A stretch of DNA of 64,000 nt from JALZAQ01 sp038253885 (GTDB lineage Bacteria; Gemmatimonadota; Gemmatimonadetes; Gemmatimonadales; Gemmatimonadaceae): NCBI GenBank assembly GCA_038253885.1, contig JBBSGP010000016.1, positions 1-64,000 on the forward strand, given 5' to 3'. Both the position numbers and the translations under genes were made by a program. Position 1 is the stretch's first letter. Every line of letters begins with the position of its first letter. Below, piece after piece: positions 1 to 9,014 of the stretch. The notes beneath the pieces were generated by a model. The model was not told the DNA's origin and ran no database searches. It saw only the letters and a list, made by a program, of their open reading frames with translations.

Positions 1-2
1 TC

Positions 3-182
3 ACCACCAAGCCCGAGGGCCAGGGAACCGGCCTCGGCCTCAGCGTGAGCTACGGCATCGTGCAGACCCACGGCGGCATGCTTACCGTCCACAGTGCGCC
101 CGGCGCCGGTGCCACGTTTCGTATCTCGCTCCCGGCCGAGCAGTCGGTGCCGATCCACTCGACGAATGCCTCTTCCCCATGA
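3..182 (+). CDS. Histidine kinase, C-terminal end only
   Basis: This is the last 59 residues of a sensor histidine kinase whose start lies outside the window. The G2 box of the HATPase_c domain (GTGLGLSVSYGIVQTHGG) is visible, followed by the usual final beta strand (GATFRISLP). The stop codon overlaps the start of the next gene (ATGA at 179-182). The kinase and the HD-GYP response regulator are therefore translationally coupled and probably form one two-component pair. Nothing can be said about its sensor domain. Confidence 0.9.
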   Translation, partial: TTKPEGQGTGLGLSVSYGIVQTHGGMLTVHSAPGAGATFRISLPAEQSVPIHSTNASSP

Positions 183-1297
183 ACACCCGATCGCAGACCA
201 CCACGGACGTGACCTCCCTCCCCCCGGGCCATTTTCACGGCCGGCGTATTCTCGTCATCGATGACGAGGAGACGATCCGTATTGCGATGAGCCGCTTCCT
301 GAGCTCTCGCGGCTTCGAGGTGGAGACAGCCGAATCGGGACAGCATGCCATGGCCCGGCTCGATAAGGCCGCGTTCGAGCTGCTGCTCTGTGACGTGCGG
401 ATGCCGGGGATGGCGGGCGTCGACCTCGTCCCGTTGGCGCTTGAGACCGACCCTGACCTGGCTATCGTCATGCTCACGGCGGTGAACGACGCCCCCACGG
501 CTGCCGAGGTGCTCTCCAGCGGCGCGTACGATTACCTGGTGAAGCCGGTGGAGCTGGGGACGATCAAGGAAGTGATCGAGCGTTGTCTGCTCCGCCGCGA
601 GCACCTGATCGAGCAGCGCCTCACCGAACGACGCCTCCGTCAGGAGACGGCGCAAGCCGCCAAAGTGACTCAGCTCGGCCAGGAGGAGATGGCGCTGCGC
701 GAGCTCACCGTCACGGTCGCCGAGACGCTGATCAACGCCATGGAGGCCAAGGACCTCTACCTGCGCGGCCACTCGGCGCGCGTCGCCGAGCTGGCCGCCA
801 CGATCGCCAACACGCTCAACCTCGAAGACGAGGAGATCGAGGGAGTGCGGATCGCTGGCCGGCTGCACGACGTCGGGATGATCGGCATCCGCGAGGCAGT
901 GCTGCACAAGCCGGAGTCGCTCACCCCGGAAGAGTTCGACCACGTGAAGGATCACGTCCGCATCGGAATGGAGATTCTGGCGCCGCTCAAGCACCTCGGC
1001 GTGGCACTCCGGTACATCCAGGACCATCACGAGCGGTGGGACGGCACGGGCTATCCGCGTGGATTGCGCGGGCTGGAGATCTCCATCGGGGGGCGGATCC
1101 TCGCGGCCGCCGATGCTTTCGACTCCCTCACATCGCAGCGTGCATACCGCGACGCGACCGGGCCCGCCGAGAGTGTCGAGCTGCTGGCGTCGGACGTCGG
1201 ATATCTGCTCGACGAGCAGGTGTACGACGCGCTGCGCAGCGTCCTCAGACGGCGCAAGACATTGGTGTTCATCAACGAGGTGGGAGGCAACCGGTAG
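179..1297 (+). CDS. Response regulator with HD-GYP phosphodiesterase domain
   Basis: The 372-residue protein has an N-terminal receiver domain (about 22-145) with the acidic pair D28/D29, the phospho-acceptor D72 in LLCDVRMPG, the conserved Thr in MLTA and Lys in YLVKP. A linker helix leads to an HD-GYP domain (about 170-365) with RLHDVGMIGI and the full HHERWDGTGYP signature near residue 282. HD-GYP proteins of this type hydrolyse cyclic di-GMP (known for the family). The catalytic and GYP residues are intact, so activity is expected. The start overlaps the upstream kinase stop by four bases. The cognate partner is inferred to be that kinase. Confidence 0.93.
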   Translation: MNTRSQTTTDVTSLPPGHFHGRRILVIDDEETIRIAMSRFLSSRGFEVETAESGQHAMARLDKAAFELLLCDVRMPGMAGVDLVPLALETDPDLAIVMLTAVNDAPTAAEVLSSGAYDYLVKPVELGTIKEVIERCLLRREHLIEQRLTERRLRQETAQAAKVTQLGQEEMALRELTVTVAETLINAMEAKDLYLRGHSARVAELAATIANTLNLEDEEIEGVRIAGRLHDVGMIGIREAVLHKPESLTPEEFDHVKDHVRIGMEILAPLKHLGVALRYIQDHHERWDGTGYPRGLRGLEISIGGRILAAADAFDSLTSQRAYRDATGPAESVELLASDVGYLLDEQVYDALRSVLRRRKTLVFINEVGGNR

Positions 1298-1334
1298 AGA
1301 CGTCCGGGCGACAACGGTTCACGCCGGTCGCCCG

Positions 1335-1340
1335 TATATT
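1335..1340 (+). promoter_or_regulatory. Putative -10 element directly before the tolC-like start
   Basis: TATATT lies five bases before the ATG at 1346, in an otherwise GC-rich stretch. Transcription from it would begin at or next to the start codon, giving a leaderless or nearly leaderless mRNA. I see no convincing -35 element at the expected distance, so this is a weak call. Confidence 0.35.
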
Positions 1341-1345
1341 GGGGA

Positions 1346-2866
1346 ATGAGGTCCCCCCTCCTCTCTCCCCCCACGGCGGCGATCGCCGCTCTTTGTCTGT
1401 GGACCCACCTCGTCGCTGGGCAGAGCCCGGACAGCCTTGCGCTCTCTCTGCCCGATGCTGTCGCGATAGCGCTTCGATCGGGTGATGAGAGCCGTCAGGC
1501 GGCGGCGCAGGTGAGCGTCGCCGACGCGCAGGTCGACATCGCCCGCGCCGGCGGGCTTCCGCAGCTCCGCCTCAACAGCAGCTATCTGCACACCTACGCC
1601 TCATCGCGCGGGCAGGCTGTCGGCGCGGTCTTCAACCAGCCGAACACGTACTCCGCCGTCGCCACCGCCACGCAGAGCGTCTTCCAGGGCGGGCGGGTGA
1701 TCGCCGGCCTGCGCGCCGCCAACCGGCTCGAGCGTGCCGCACGGCTCAGCGAGTCGGAGATCCGGGCCCAGGTGTCTCTCGATGTCCAGCGCGCCTACCT
1801 CCAGGCGCTTTTCGCCGCGCGGATGGTGGAGATCCAGCGCTCCAATGCCGCCCTCGCGAGCAGCCGGCTCACGCAGGTCGAGCAGTTGCAGGCGGCTGGA
1901 CGCGCTGCACGATACGACGTGCTGCGCGCGCGGGTGGAGCGGGCGAACCTCGAGCCGGTCGTGCTTCAATCGCTGAGCGACCGGGAGATCGCGCTCCTGG
2001 ACCTCAAGCGACTCCTCAATCTCCCTCTCGAGCGTCCGGTCACACTCACGACGACGATCGACTCCGCCACCGTGGCCGCGGTGCTCGCGTCCGTGGAAGC
2101 AGCCCAGATAGGCGGAGATTCCCTGCCGGTCGAGAATCGCCCCGCCGTGCGGGCCGCCGAGCTCACCGCGCTCGCGCGACATGATGCGATCTCGATCGCG
2201 CGGGCGAACCTGCTCCCTACCGTTTCCGTGTTCGGCAACCTCGGCTACGCCGCGTATCCGTTGAGAGGATTCCCCACGACGCTGGGCACCACCACCTCGG
2301 TGAGCACGCCCTGCACTTTCGTGCGCGTGGACGGTGGTTTCTGCACGCGCACCGACCAGAACGGAGGCTTCTTCAGCGACAAGTCGGTGGGGGTGCAGCT
2401 GTCGTGGGCCATCTTCGATGGACTCCAGACCAAGGCCTCGATCGACCTCGCCGACGCGCAGGCGCGTCTCGCGGACATCCAGCTCTCGCAACAGCGCGAG
2501 CAGACGGCTCTCGAGATCGCGCGCGCGCGGGCCGAGCTGACGCGCGCACGCTCGGCTTATTCGGCCCAGCAGCAGACCGTGTCCGAGGCGAATGAGGCGT
2601 TTCAGCTCGCGTCGCTCCGATTCAGCCGCGGCCTGGGTACCCAGCTCGATGTCTCGGACGCGCAGGTCGCGCTTCTCACCGCGCAGACCACCGGCGCACG
2701 CAGCACCTACGATCTCTTTCTCGCCAGCGCTGGGTTGGCCCGTGCTCTGGACCGGCCAATCCCCCTCTTGCCTGGTGCCTCGCTGACTCCTCGCCGCTCC
2801 GGCATCGGCGCCACCTCCACCGGAACGACCTCCACCCCCCTCCGTGCCCAGACCCCCGATCGGTGA
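1346..2866 (+). CDS. TolC-like outer membrane efflux protein
   Basis: The 506-residue protein starts with a signal peptide ending near AGQS and carries two outer-membrane efflux repeats rich in Ala, Arg and Gln coiled-coil helices (for example around 45-100 and 385-465). This is the normal architecture of TolC/OprM trimers that form the outer-membrane duct. Around residues 315-345 there is an inserted segment with two cysteines (TPC...GFC), probably a surface loop with a disulfide. The gene overlaps the downstream adaptor gene by 23 bp, and together with it and the permease gene forms a complete RND pump operon. Confidence 0.93.
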   Translation: MRSPLLSPPTAAIAALCLWTHLVAGQSPDSLALSLPDAVAIALRSGDESRQAAAQVSVADAQVDIARAGGLPQLRLNSSYLHTYASSRGQAVGAVFNQPNTYSAVATATQSVFQGGRVIAGLRAANRLERAARLSESEIRAQVSLDVQRAYLQALFAARMVEIQRSNAALASSRLTQVEQLQAAGRAARYDVLRARVERANLEPVVLQSLSDREIALLDLKRLLNLPLERPVTLTTTIDSATVAAVLASVEAAQIGGDSLPVENRPAVRAAELTALARHDAISIARANLLPTVSVFGNLGYAAYPLRGFPTTLGTTTSVSTPCTFVRVDGGFCTRTDQNGGFFSDKSVGVQLSWAIFDGLQTKASIDLADAQARLADIQLSQQREQTALEIARARAELTRARSAYSAQQQTVSEANEAFQLASLRFSRGLGTQLDVSDAQVALLTAQTTGARSTYDLFLASAGLARALDRPIPLLPGASLTPRRSGIGATSTGTTSTPLRAQTPDR

Positions 2867-4049
2867 GCGCGGCGCCCTCGCGGCGCTGCTCGTCCTCGCG
2901 CTCGCCTGCTCCGGGGGGGGGGACGCACAGAAAACCGGAGAGGGCGCTCCGCGCACATCCGCCAGCGCCGGTACCGTCGCGGCAGGCGCACCGCCGCGCG
3001 CCGCGGAGCCTGATGCGCCACGGCAGCGACAGAGCATCACGCTGTCCCCGTCCGATATTCAGACCGTCGCGCTCGGCCCGATCGAAGATGCCACCCCGAT
3101 CACCGGTAACCTCCGGCCGATCGAGAGCGCCGAAGTGCGCGCTCGCACCGAGGGCGACATCGAGGGCGTATACGCGCGCGAAGGTCAGCGCGTCTCCCAG
3201 GGTCAGTCGCTGGCCCGCTTCGAGTCGAGCCAGCAGATGGGCGCTCTCAAGAGCGCCGAAGCCGATCGCGCCTCTGCTCAGACAGATCTCTCGTCGGCGC
3301 AGTGGAATCAGGATCAGAGCCAGGAGCTGTTCAAGGCCGGAGCCATCCCGGAGCGCGACCTTCGCGTGACGCAGAGCGCCCTCGAGGCCGCTCGAGCCAG
3401 GATCGCGGCCGCCGATGCCAAGGTGCGCGCCGCCCGGAGGGAGATCGAGAATACCCGCGTCACCGCGCCGACTTCCGGAACCGTGGACAAGCGCAGCGTC
3501 GAGAACGGCGAGCACGTCGCGAAGGGCATCCTGCTCTTCACCGTCGTTCGTAACAGCACGCTGGAGCTCGCCGCGAGCGTCGCCGCCCGGAAGGCTGCCG
3601 CCGTCGCTCCCGGGCAGGTCGTGCATTTCAGCGCTGACGGGCGCAACTTCGACGGACGGGTCGCTCGGGTCAGCCCGACGATCGATCCGGTCACCCGTTC
3701 CGTCACTGTCTACGTCCAGGTGCCGAACCCCGACAACAGTATCCGCGGCGGCAGCTTCGCCAGCGGACGGATCGTCGGCCGCACCATATCCGGAGCCATC
3801 GTGATCGCGAGCTCGGCGATCCATCAGTCGCAGGAGAGCGGGAAGCCTTTCGTCTATCGGATCGACGGGACGACGATCGCCCTGGCACCGGTCGACCTCG
3901 GTATTGCCGACGAGGAACAGGGAATCGTCGAGGTGAAGTCCGGACTCCGTCCCGGCGACCGCATCCTCACCGGCAACGTCGGCATCGTCGGCAAGGGAAT
4001 GCAGGTGGAGATTCTCGGCGAAACGCGGGCCCGCTCCGCGGCCCAGTAG
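2844..4049 (+). CDS. RND efflux periplasmic adaptor (membrane fusion protein), lipoprotein
   Basis: The 401-residue protein begins with GTG at 2844, inside the end of the tolC-like gene. The N-terminus is a lipoprotein signal with lipobox LALAC (Cys22). The biotinyl/lipoyl half-motifs flank an alpha-helical hairpin (about 115-190), followed by beta-barrel and membrane-proximal domains, as in AcrA/MexA-type adaptors. It bridges the inner-membrane permease and the outer-membrane duct. A run of ten G (2913-2922) immediately follows the lipobox codons, which is odd for a gene start. Substrates cannot be read from the sequence. Confidence 0.93.
   Translation: MPRPPIGERGALAALLVLALACSGGGDAQKTGEGAPRTSASAGTVAAGAPPRAAEPDAPRQRQSITLSPSDIQTVALGPIEDATPITGNLRPIESAEVRARTEGDIEGVYAREGQRVSQGQSLARFESSQQMGALKSAEADRASAQTDLSSAQWNQDQSQELFKAGAIPERDLRVTQSALEAARARIAAADAKVRAARREIENTRVTAPTSGTVDKRSVENGEHVAKGILLFTVVRNSTLELAASVAARKAAAVAPGQVVHFSADGRNFDGRVARVSPTIDPVTRSVTVYVQVPNPDNSIRGGSFASGRIVGRTISGAIVIASSAIHQSQESGKPFVYRIDGTTIALAPVDLGIADEEQGIVEVKSGLRPGDRILTGNVGIVGKGMQVEILGETRARSAAQ
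2913..2922 (+). repeat. Homopolymeric G10 tract inside the adaptor gene
   Basis: Ten consecutive G encode part of a Gly-Gly-Gly-Asp stretch just after the lipid-modified Cys of the adaptor. Gain or loss of one G would shift the frame right after the signal peptide and abolish the mature protein. Confidence 0.8.
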
Positions 4050-4073
4050 TCCTCACGACGACCCGGCCCATCC

Positions 4074-7000
4074 ATGTTCCTCTCCGACATCTCCATCAAG
4101 CGTCCCGTCTTCGCCACCATGATGATGGTGTCGCTCGTCGTGCTGGGCGCTGTCGCCTACCAGCGGCTCGCGATCGACGAGTACCCGGACGTCACCTATC
4201 CGGTGGTCATCACGCAGACCAGCTATCCGGGCGCATCGCCGGAAGTCATGGTTCGCCAAGTGTCACGGCCGATCGAGGAGGCGCTCAACACAGTCCAGGG
4301 GATCAAGGAGGTCAGCTCCACGTCCCTCGAGGGCATCTCGATCGTTCGCTGCCTGTTCAATCTCGGCGTGGACGTGAAGGCGGCCCAGCAGGATGTCCAG
4401 GCCAAGGTCGCGCGTATCCGGCGCCAGCTCCCGCCCAACATCGATGAGCCTCTGATCCAGCACTTCGATCCGAACGACAACGCCATCATGTCGATCGCGA
4501 TCCAGAGCAGCGAGCGCGCCCTGCGCAACCTCACCGACATGGCGGATGACCAGATCGTCACCCGCTTCGAGTCTGTGCCCGGCGTCGGCGCGGTGAACCG
4601 CACCGGCGGAAGCCAGCGCGTCATCCGCGTGCAGCTCGATCCGTCCGCGCTTCATTCATACGGGATCAGCCCGCAGCAGGTGATCACGGCTCTCGACCGG
4701 GAGAATCAGGAGGTGCCCGCCGGGCGGATCGAGCAGGGGAGCACCGAGCGGCTGGTCCGCGTGACCGGACGCGTCGTCGATCCGAAAGCCTTTGCCAACA
4801 TCGCTGTGGTCATCCGGAATGGCGTTCCCATCAAGATCTCCGACCTGGGAACTGTCGTCGACGGTGAGGCAGACCGGCGCACCGCCGCCGAGCTCGACCG
4901 TCAGCCCGCGGTGTCGGTGGACATCCTCAAGATCTCCGGATCGAATACGGTCGAGGTCGCGGACTCCGTGAGAGCCGCGGTCGCAGCGCTCGAGCGGCAG
5001 CTTCCAGCCGACGTCAAGCTCCGCATCACCCACGACGATTCCGAGCGCATCAGGCAGTCGGTGAACGACGTCCAGCTCAGCATCATCCTCGGCGCGATTC
5101 TCACGATCGCGATCATCTACCTCTTCCTGAACTCGTGGCGCTCGACCGTCATCACCGGCCTGGCGCTCCCGATCAGCATCATCTCCGCGTTCTTCATCAT
5201 GTGGGTGTTCAATTTCACCATCAACACCCTCACGCTGCTCGCGCTCTCCCTCGCCATCGGATTGCTGATCGACGATGCGATCGTGGTTCGGGAGAACATC
5301 GTGCGACACATGGAGATGGGGAAGGATCACTTCGCCGCCGCGCGCGATGGCACGTCGGAGATCGGGCTGGCCGTGTTCGCGACGACACTGGCGGTGGTCG
5401 CGGTATTCATCCCGGTCGCTTTCATGGGCGGGATGATCGGTAAGATCTTCTTCCAGTTCGGCGTCACCGTGGCGTTCGCGGTCATCGTCTCGCTGTTCGT
5501 GTCGTTCACGCTCGATCCGATGCTCTCGAGCATCTGGTACGATCCGGACGTCGAGCACGCGGAGAACGAAGCCGAGTCGCGTTCGAGGGCGGGCGTCATT
5601 CGCCGCATCGGCCTCGCCTTCAATGACGGCTTCGAGCGCGTCGCCGACCGCTATCCGACCTGGCTGTCGTGGTCGCTTCGCCATCGCTGGTGGGTGATGA
5701 TGGGCGCCGCCGTCTCCGTTGCCATCGCGTTCATCATCATCCCGCGCCTCGGCTTCACCTGGATGCCGGACGCCGACGGCGATGACTTCAGCGTCTCCGT
5801 CCGGACCGCTCCCGGCTCTTCCCTCGACTACACCCTCGGGAAGGCACGTGGGGTCGCCGATTTCCTCAGGAAGCGGCCGGATGTGGTGTTCACCTATACG
5901 ACGGTGGGCGGTGGCTTTCGAGGAACGCCGAATCAGGGCTCGGTCTACGTGAAGCTCCTGCGCCGCAAGAAGCGCGGACATTCGCTCGTGGAAGTGCAGA
6001 AGGATCTCCGGGGCGAGCTGCGTCACGTGAGCGGCGTCACGCCGACGATCCAGGGGACGCGCACCATCTTCGGCGGCTTCGGCCAGCCGATCAGGATCAA
6101 CGTGCAGGGACCCGAGCAGAATCGGCTCAAGATCGTCGCCGCGAGGGTGCTCGACGCGCTGAAGCAGGTGCCCGGAGTGGCCGAGCCCAACTCGAGCGAT
6201 CAGGGGGACATCCCCCAGCTCGATGTGCACGTCGACCGGCAGCAGGCCTGGGCCGCCGGCGTCGGCATCGGGAGCATCGGCAGCACCCTGCAGCCTCTCT
6301 TCTCCGGGCAGCGAGCTACCCGATGGGAGGACCCTCAGGGCTATCAGCACGATGTGATCGTCGTCTACCCCGACTCGCTCCGGACGTCGGCCGATGATGT
6401 CGCCAACATCCCCGTGCCGAGCACCAACATAGATCCCGCCACTGGCCTGCCGAGCGTCGTGTCGTTGGCGCAGGTGGCCGAGGTGCGCTCGGGAGTGGGA
6501 CCGCAGCAGCTCGAGCGCCGCAGCCTCGAGCAACAGGTGACGATCAATTCAGGCGTGCTTCCGGGCTACGGCCTCGGCAGCGTCGCCAACGCCGCCCGGG
6601 CGGCCATCGATTCCCTCGGACTCCCCCCGGGCTACCACACGGAATTCACCGGAGATGTCCAGAACCTGAACGAGACCAAGGGTTATGTCGGGAGCGCGCT
6701 GCTTCTCGCTGTCGTCTTCATCTACCTGATTCTCGCGTCCCTGTTCGGCTCCTTCCTGCAACCGCTGGCGATCATGCTCGCGCTCCCGCTGAGCTTCATC
6801 GGGGTCGCCCTTGCGCTGCTCATCACGGGCGGGAACATCAACGTCATGACGATGATCGGGATCATCATGCTGATGGGGCTGGTGACGAAGAACGGCATCC
6901 TGCTGGTGGACTTCACCAATCAACAGCGCGCCGGTGGTCACGAACGGCGCGATGCCATTCTCTCGGCCGCGCGCACCCGTATCCGTCCGATCATCATGAC

Positions 7001-7238
7001 GACAATCGCGATGATCTTCGGCATGATCCCTCTCGCTCTCGCCCTCGGCGCAGGCGCCGAGCAGCGCGCTCCCATGGCGCGGGCCGTGATCGGAGGGCTC
7101 CTGACCTCGACGCTGCTGACACTCTTCGTCGTGCCGGTGATGTACACGCTGCTCGATGACCTGGCCGAGGTCACGATGCGCCGGATGAGCAGTCGCGCGA
7201 CTCCGGACCTCGCTCCGCAGCCCGCCACCGGCGACTGA
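4074..7238 (+). CDS. RND efflux permease (HAE1/AcrB-like)
   Basis: This 1054-residue inner-membrane proton antiporter has the usual 12-TM plan: a first TM segment at about 12-30, a large periplasmic domain, a TM bundle around 340-540, a second periplasmic domain and a C-terminal TM bundle from about 865. Proton-relay residues are present: the Asp pair in GLLIDDAIVVRENIVR and the Lys in GLVTKNGILLVDF. The length is typical. It is the third gene of the pump operon. The HAE1-type motif suggests small-molecule export rather than metal export, but the substrate is not known. Confidence 0.95.
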   Translation: MFLSDISIKRPVFATMMMVSLVVLGAVAYQRLAIDEYPDVTYPVVITQTSYPGASPEVMVRQVSRPIEEALNTVQGIKEVSSTSLEGISIVRCLFNLGVDVKAAQQDVQAKVARIRRQLPPNIDEPLIQHFDPNDNAIMSIAIQSSERALRNLTDMADDQIVTRFESVPGVGAVNRTGGSQRVIRVQLDPSALHSYGISPQQVITALDRENQEVPAGRIEQGSTERLVRVTGRVVDPKAFANIAVVIRNGVPIKISDLGTVVDGEADRRTAAELDRQPAVSVDILKISGSNTVEVADSVRAAVAALERQLPADVKLRITHDDSERIRQSVNDVQLSIILGAILTIAIIYLFLNSWRSTVITGLALPISIISAFFIMWVFNFTINTLTLLALSLAIGLLIDDAIVVRENIVRHMEMGKDHFAAARDGTSEIGLAVFATTLAVVAVFIPVAFMGGMIGKIFFQFGVTVAFAVIVSLFVSFTLDPMLSSIWYDPDVEHAENEAESRSRAGVIRRIGLAFNDGFERVADRYPTWLSWSLRHRWWVMMGAAVSVAIAFIIIPRLGFTWMPDADGDDFSVSVRTAPGSSLDYTLGKARGVADFLRKRPDVVFTYTTVGGGFRGTPNQGSVYVKLLRRKKRGHSLVEVQKDLRGELRHVSGVTPTIQGTRTIFGGFGQPIRINVQGPEQNRLKIVAARVLDALKQVPGVAEPNSSDQGDIPQLDVHVDRQQAWAAGVGIGSIGSTLQPLFSGQRATRWEDPQGYQHDVIVVYPDSLRTSADDVANIPVPSTNIDPATGLPSVVSLAQVAEVRSGVGPQQLERRSLEQQVTINSGVLPGYGLGSVANAARAAIDSLGLPPGYHTEFTGDVQNLNETKGYVGSALLLAVVFIYLILASLFGSFLQPLAIMLALPLSFIGVALALLITGGNINVMTMIGIIMLMGLVTKNGILLVDFTNQQRAGGHERRDAILSAARTRIRPIIMTTIAMIFGMIPLALALGAGAEQRAPMARAVIGGLLTSTLLTLFVVPVMYTLLDDLAEVTMRRMSSRATPDLAPQPATGD

Positions 7239-7279
7239 TCGCCGTCTCCGCTGTGCCGGCGCATGCCCGCTCCGTCACC

Positions 7280-7308
7280 TTGACGGCGCGGGCCTGCGGG
7301 TGTATTGG
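7280..7308 (+). promoter_or_regulatory. Putative sigma-70-type promoter for the bipolar-protein operon
   Basis: TTGACG (7280-7285) is separated by 17 bases from TATTGG (7303-7308). This would start a transcript near 7315 with an untranslated leader of about 140 bases before the ATG at 7454. The 215-base gap after the permease gene supports an independent transcription unit here. Confidence 0.45.
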
Positions 7309-7453
7309 GGTGTCGAGCACTCGCGCGCGCGCTTCACGGCTCCGTGATCCGGGGCCATCGAGGGCACACGACGTGCAGCGGTCCCGAGCCGGCGAGCAGA
7401 TGGCTCTGTGTTACCGAGCATCGCGAATTGCAATAACCCGAGAGGAGGCGATC

Positions 7454-8245
7454 ATGCCGCGCGGCGAAAAGTTCAGCGACGACCACCCCTACGACCGCGA
7501 GGAGGAGGAGGATCTCGGCTTCGGCGGCGGCGGGGGCGGGGCGTCGTACGATGAGGATGAGGACGAGGAGGGAACGGGCACCGGGTGGGGGCTGGCCAAG
7601 GAGCATTCCGACGGGCTCTGGGACAGTACCGACGACGAGGAGGACGAGCTGGACGAGGAGGGCGGGACGGCCAAGCCTGCCTCCTCCGAGGACGAGGAAG
7701 ATGACCTGACTCCCACCCCCATCAGCGGCCGCTCCCGCGGAGCCGGAAGCGGGCGGGGCGGAAGTGGAGGCGGGGCGGGAGGCGGACGGACCGCGGGCTC
7801 GGCGACCGGCGGCTCGGCGTCGGCGGCTGGCTCCCGCGGTGGCGCCACCGGCGCGACCGCCAAGAGATCCAACGGCGCCGGTGAAGCCACTGGCGGGGGT
7901 GCCCGGAGTGCCGGGACGAAGGCCACCGCCTCGAAGAAAGAAGCGAAGAGCGGCGCAGCCAAGCGGGCAAGCGCACCGAAGGGGGCAAGCACGTCGAAGA
8001 GCGCCGGCAGCAAGCGCGCGAAGTCCAAGAGCTCCGGGGGCAGCAAGTCCAAATCGAGAAAGGCCGCCGCCAAGAGCAGGAGCAAGAGCAAAGGAAGCAG
8101 TGCCAGCGCGACCAAGAAGGGCGCCCGGAAGAGCCGCGGGCGGGTCTCGGCCAAGAGGTCGGCCGCGAAGCGCGGTACCTCTTCACGGAGTGCCCGCAAG
8201 AGCTCGGCTGGACGGAAGAAGAGCTCGTCGCGCGGACGCCGCTGA
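7454..8245 (+). CDS. Charge-segregated acidic/Lys-Ser-Ala-rich protein, histone H1-like tail
   Basis: I choose the ATG at 7454 because AGGAGG stands just before it; longer upstream readings lack this. The 263-residue protein is low-complexity throughout. The N-terminal about 85 residues hold clusters of Asp/Glu (REEEEDLG, DEDEDEEG, DDEEDELDEE), then comes a Gly/Ser/Ala linker, and from about 155 to the end it is Lys/Arg/Ser/Ala-rich with repeated KS, KKA and SKSK words, like H1-type tails. The basic half probably binds nucleic acid and the acidic half may compete or recruit (inference). It is followed after four bases by a kinase-like gene. No folded domain is recognised. Confidence 0.75.
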   Translation: MPRGEKFSDDHPYDREEEEDLGFGGGGGGASYDEDEDEEGTGTGWGLAKEHSDGLWDSTDDEEDELDEEGGTAKPASSEDEEDDLTPTPISGRSRGAGSGRGGSGGGAGGGRTAGSATGGSASAAGSRGGATGATAKRSNGAGEATGGGARSAGTKATASKKEAKSGAAKRASAPKGASTSKSAGSKRAKSKSSGGSKSKSRKAAAKSRSKSKGSSASATKKGARKSRGRVSAKRSAAKRGTSSRSARKSSAGRKKSSSRGRR

Positions 8246-8249
8246 TGAC

Positions 8250-8954
8250 ATGGACGTCGAGCGGGTTCGTCAGCCCGTAGCGGATGGGGCGTGGGAGGAT
8301 GTCGGCCAGATCGCCGCCGGCATCGCGAACGAGCTTCGCACCCCGCTTTTCGGTATCTCCTCCGCTGCTCAGCTGCTTCGATTCCGATCGCAGCAGGATC
8401 CGGTCGTCGAGCGCAACGTCGGCCGAATCCTTCGCGAGGTGGAAAGGCTGAACGCGATGGTCGCCGCCCTCCTGGAGTACGGCCGTCCGCGTCCTCTCTC
8501 TTTCGCTCCTCGTGACCCCGACACTCTCTGGGATGAGGTGCTGGATGGAAACCGCGGATTGCTGGAGCGCGGCTCGCTCACGCTCCGTCGCGCCCGGTCG
8601 GCTGTGCCGGTCCGATGCGCCGTGGACGCGGAGCGCATCGCCCAGCTGTTCGTCAACCTGCTGACGAATGCCGTGGAAGCGGCGCCCACCGGCAGTGCGA
8701 TCACGCTCACGACATCCGCTACCGCCGACGCCGGGTGGCAATGCGTGCTTCATAACGACGGACCTGCAATCCCTCCCGATGCCCTCCCGCGTGTCTTCGA
8801 CATCTTTTTTTCCACCAGGCCGGGCCGCACCGGCATCGGCCTCGCGCTCTGCCGTCGCATCGTGGACGAGCACGGGGGCCGGATCGCGCTCGACAGCTCG
8901 GCGACGGAGGGAACGCGGGTCACCGTGATGTTGCCGGGAGCGGCCAAGCACTAG
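8250..8954 (+). CDS. Histidine-kinase-like protein lacking the phospho-accepting His
   Basis: The 234-residue protein starts at ATG 8250, four bases after the preceding stop. It has no sensor or membrane segment, only a dimerisation/phospho-acceptor-like helix pair and an ATPase domain. The H-box reads GIANELRTPLFGISSAAQLL: Asn27 replaces the otherwise invariant His of GIAHELR. The N box (LFVNLLTNAVEAA) and G2 box (RTGIGLALCRRIVDEHGG) look intact, while the G1 motif is altered (NDGPAIP). It may bind ATP but should not autophosphorylate on the usual site. A phosphatase, scaffold or dominant partner role is possible. It could also receive phosphate elsewhere. Confidence 0.85.
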   Translation: MDVERVRQPVADGAWEDVGQIAAGIANELRTPLFGISSAAQLLRFRSQQDPVVERNVGRILREVERLNAMVAALLEYGRPRPLSFAPRDPDTLWDEVLDGNRGLLERGSLTLRRARSAVPVRCAVDAERIAQLFVNLLTNAVEAAPTGSAITLTTSATADAGWQCVLHNDGPAIPPDALPRVFDIFFSTRPGRTGIGLALCRRIVDEHGGRIALDSSATEGTRVTVMLPGAAKH

Positions 8955-9014
8955 AGCTGGCGTGGAGGCGGAGTGTGAGGTGCACCCGTCCCCCCGAGGC
9001 GTTATTGTAGGGCC

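Noticed and set aside
4656..6533. A 625-codon open frame antisense to the RND permease
   Set aside because: Composition is His/Asp/Arg-rich nonsense typical of reverse-strand readings; the permease on the plus strand is certain.
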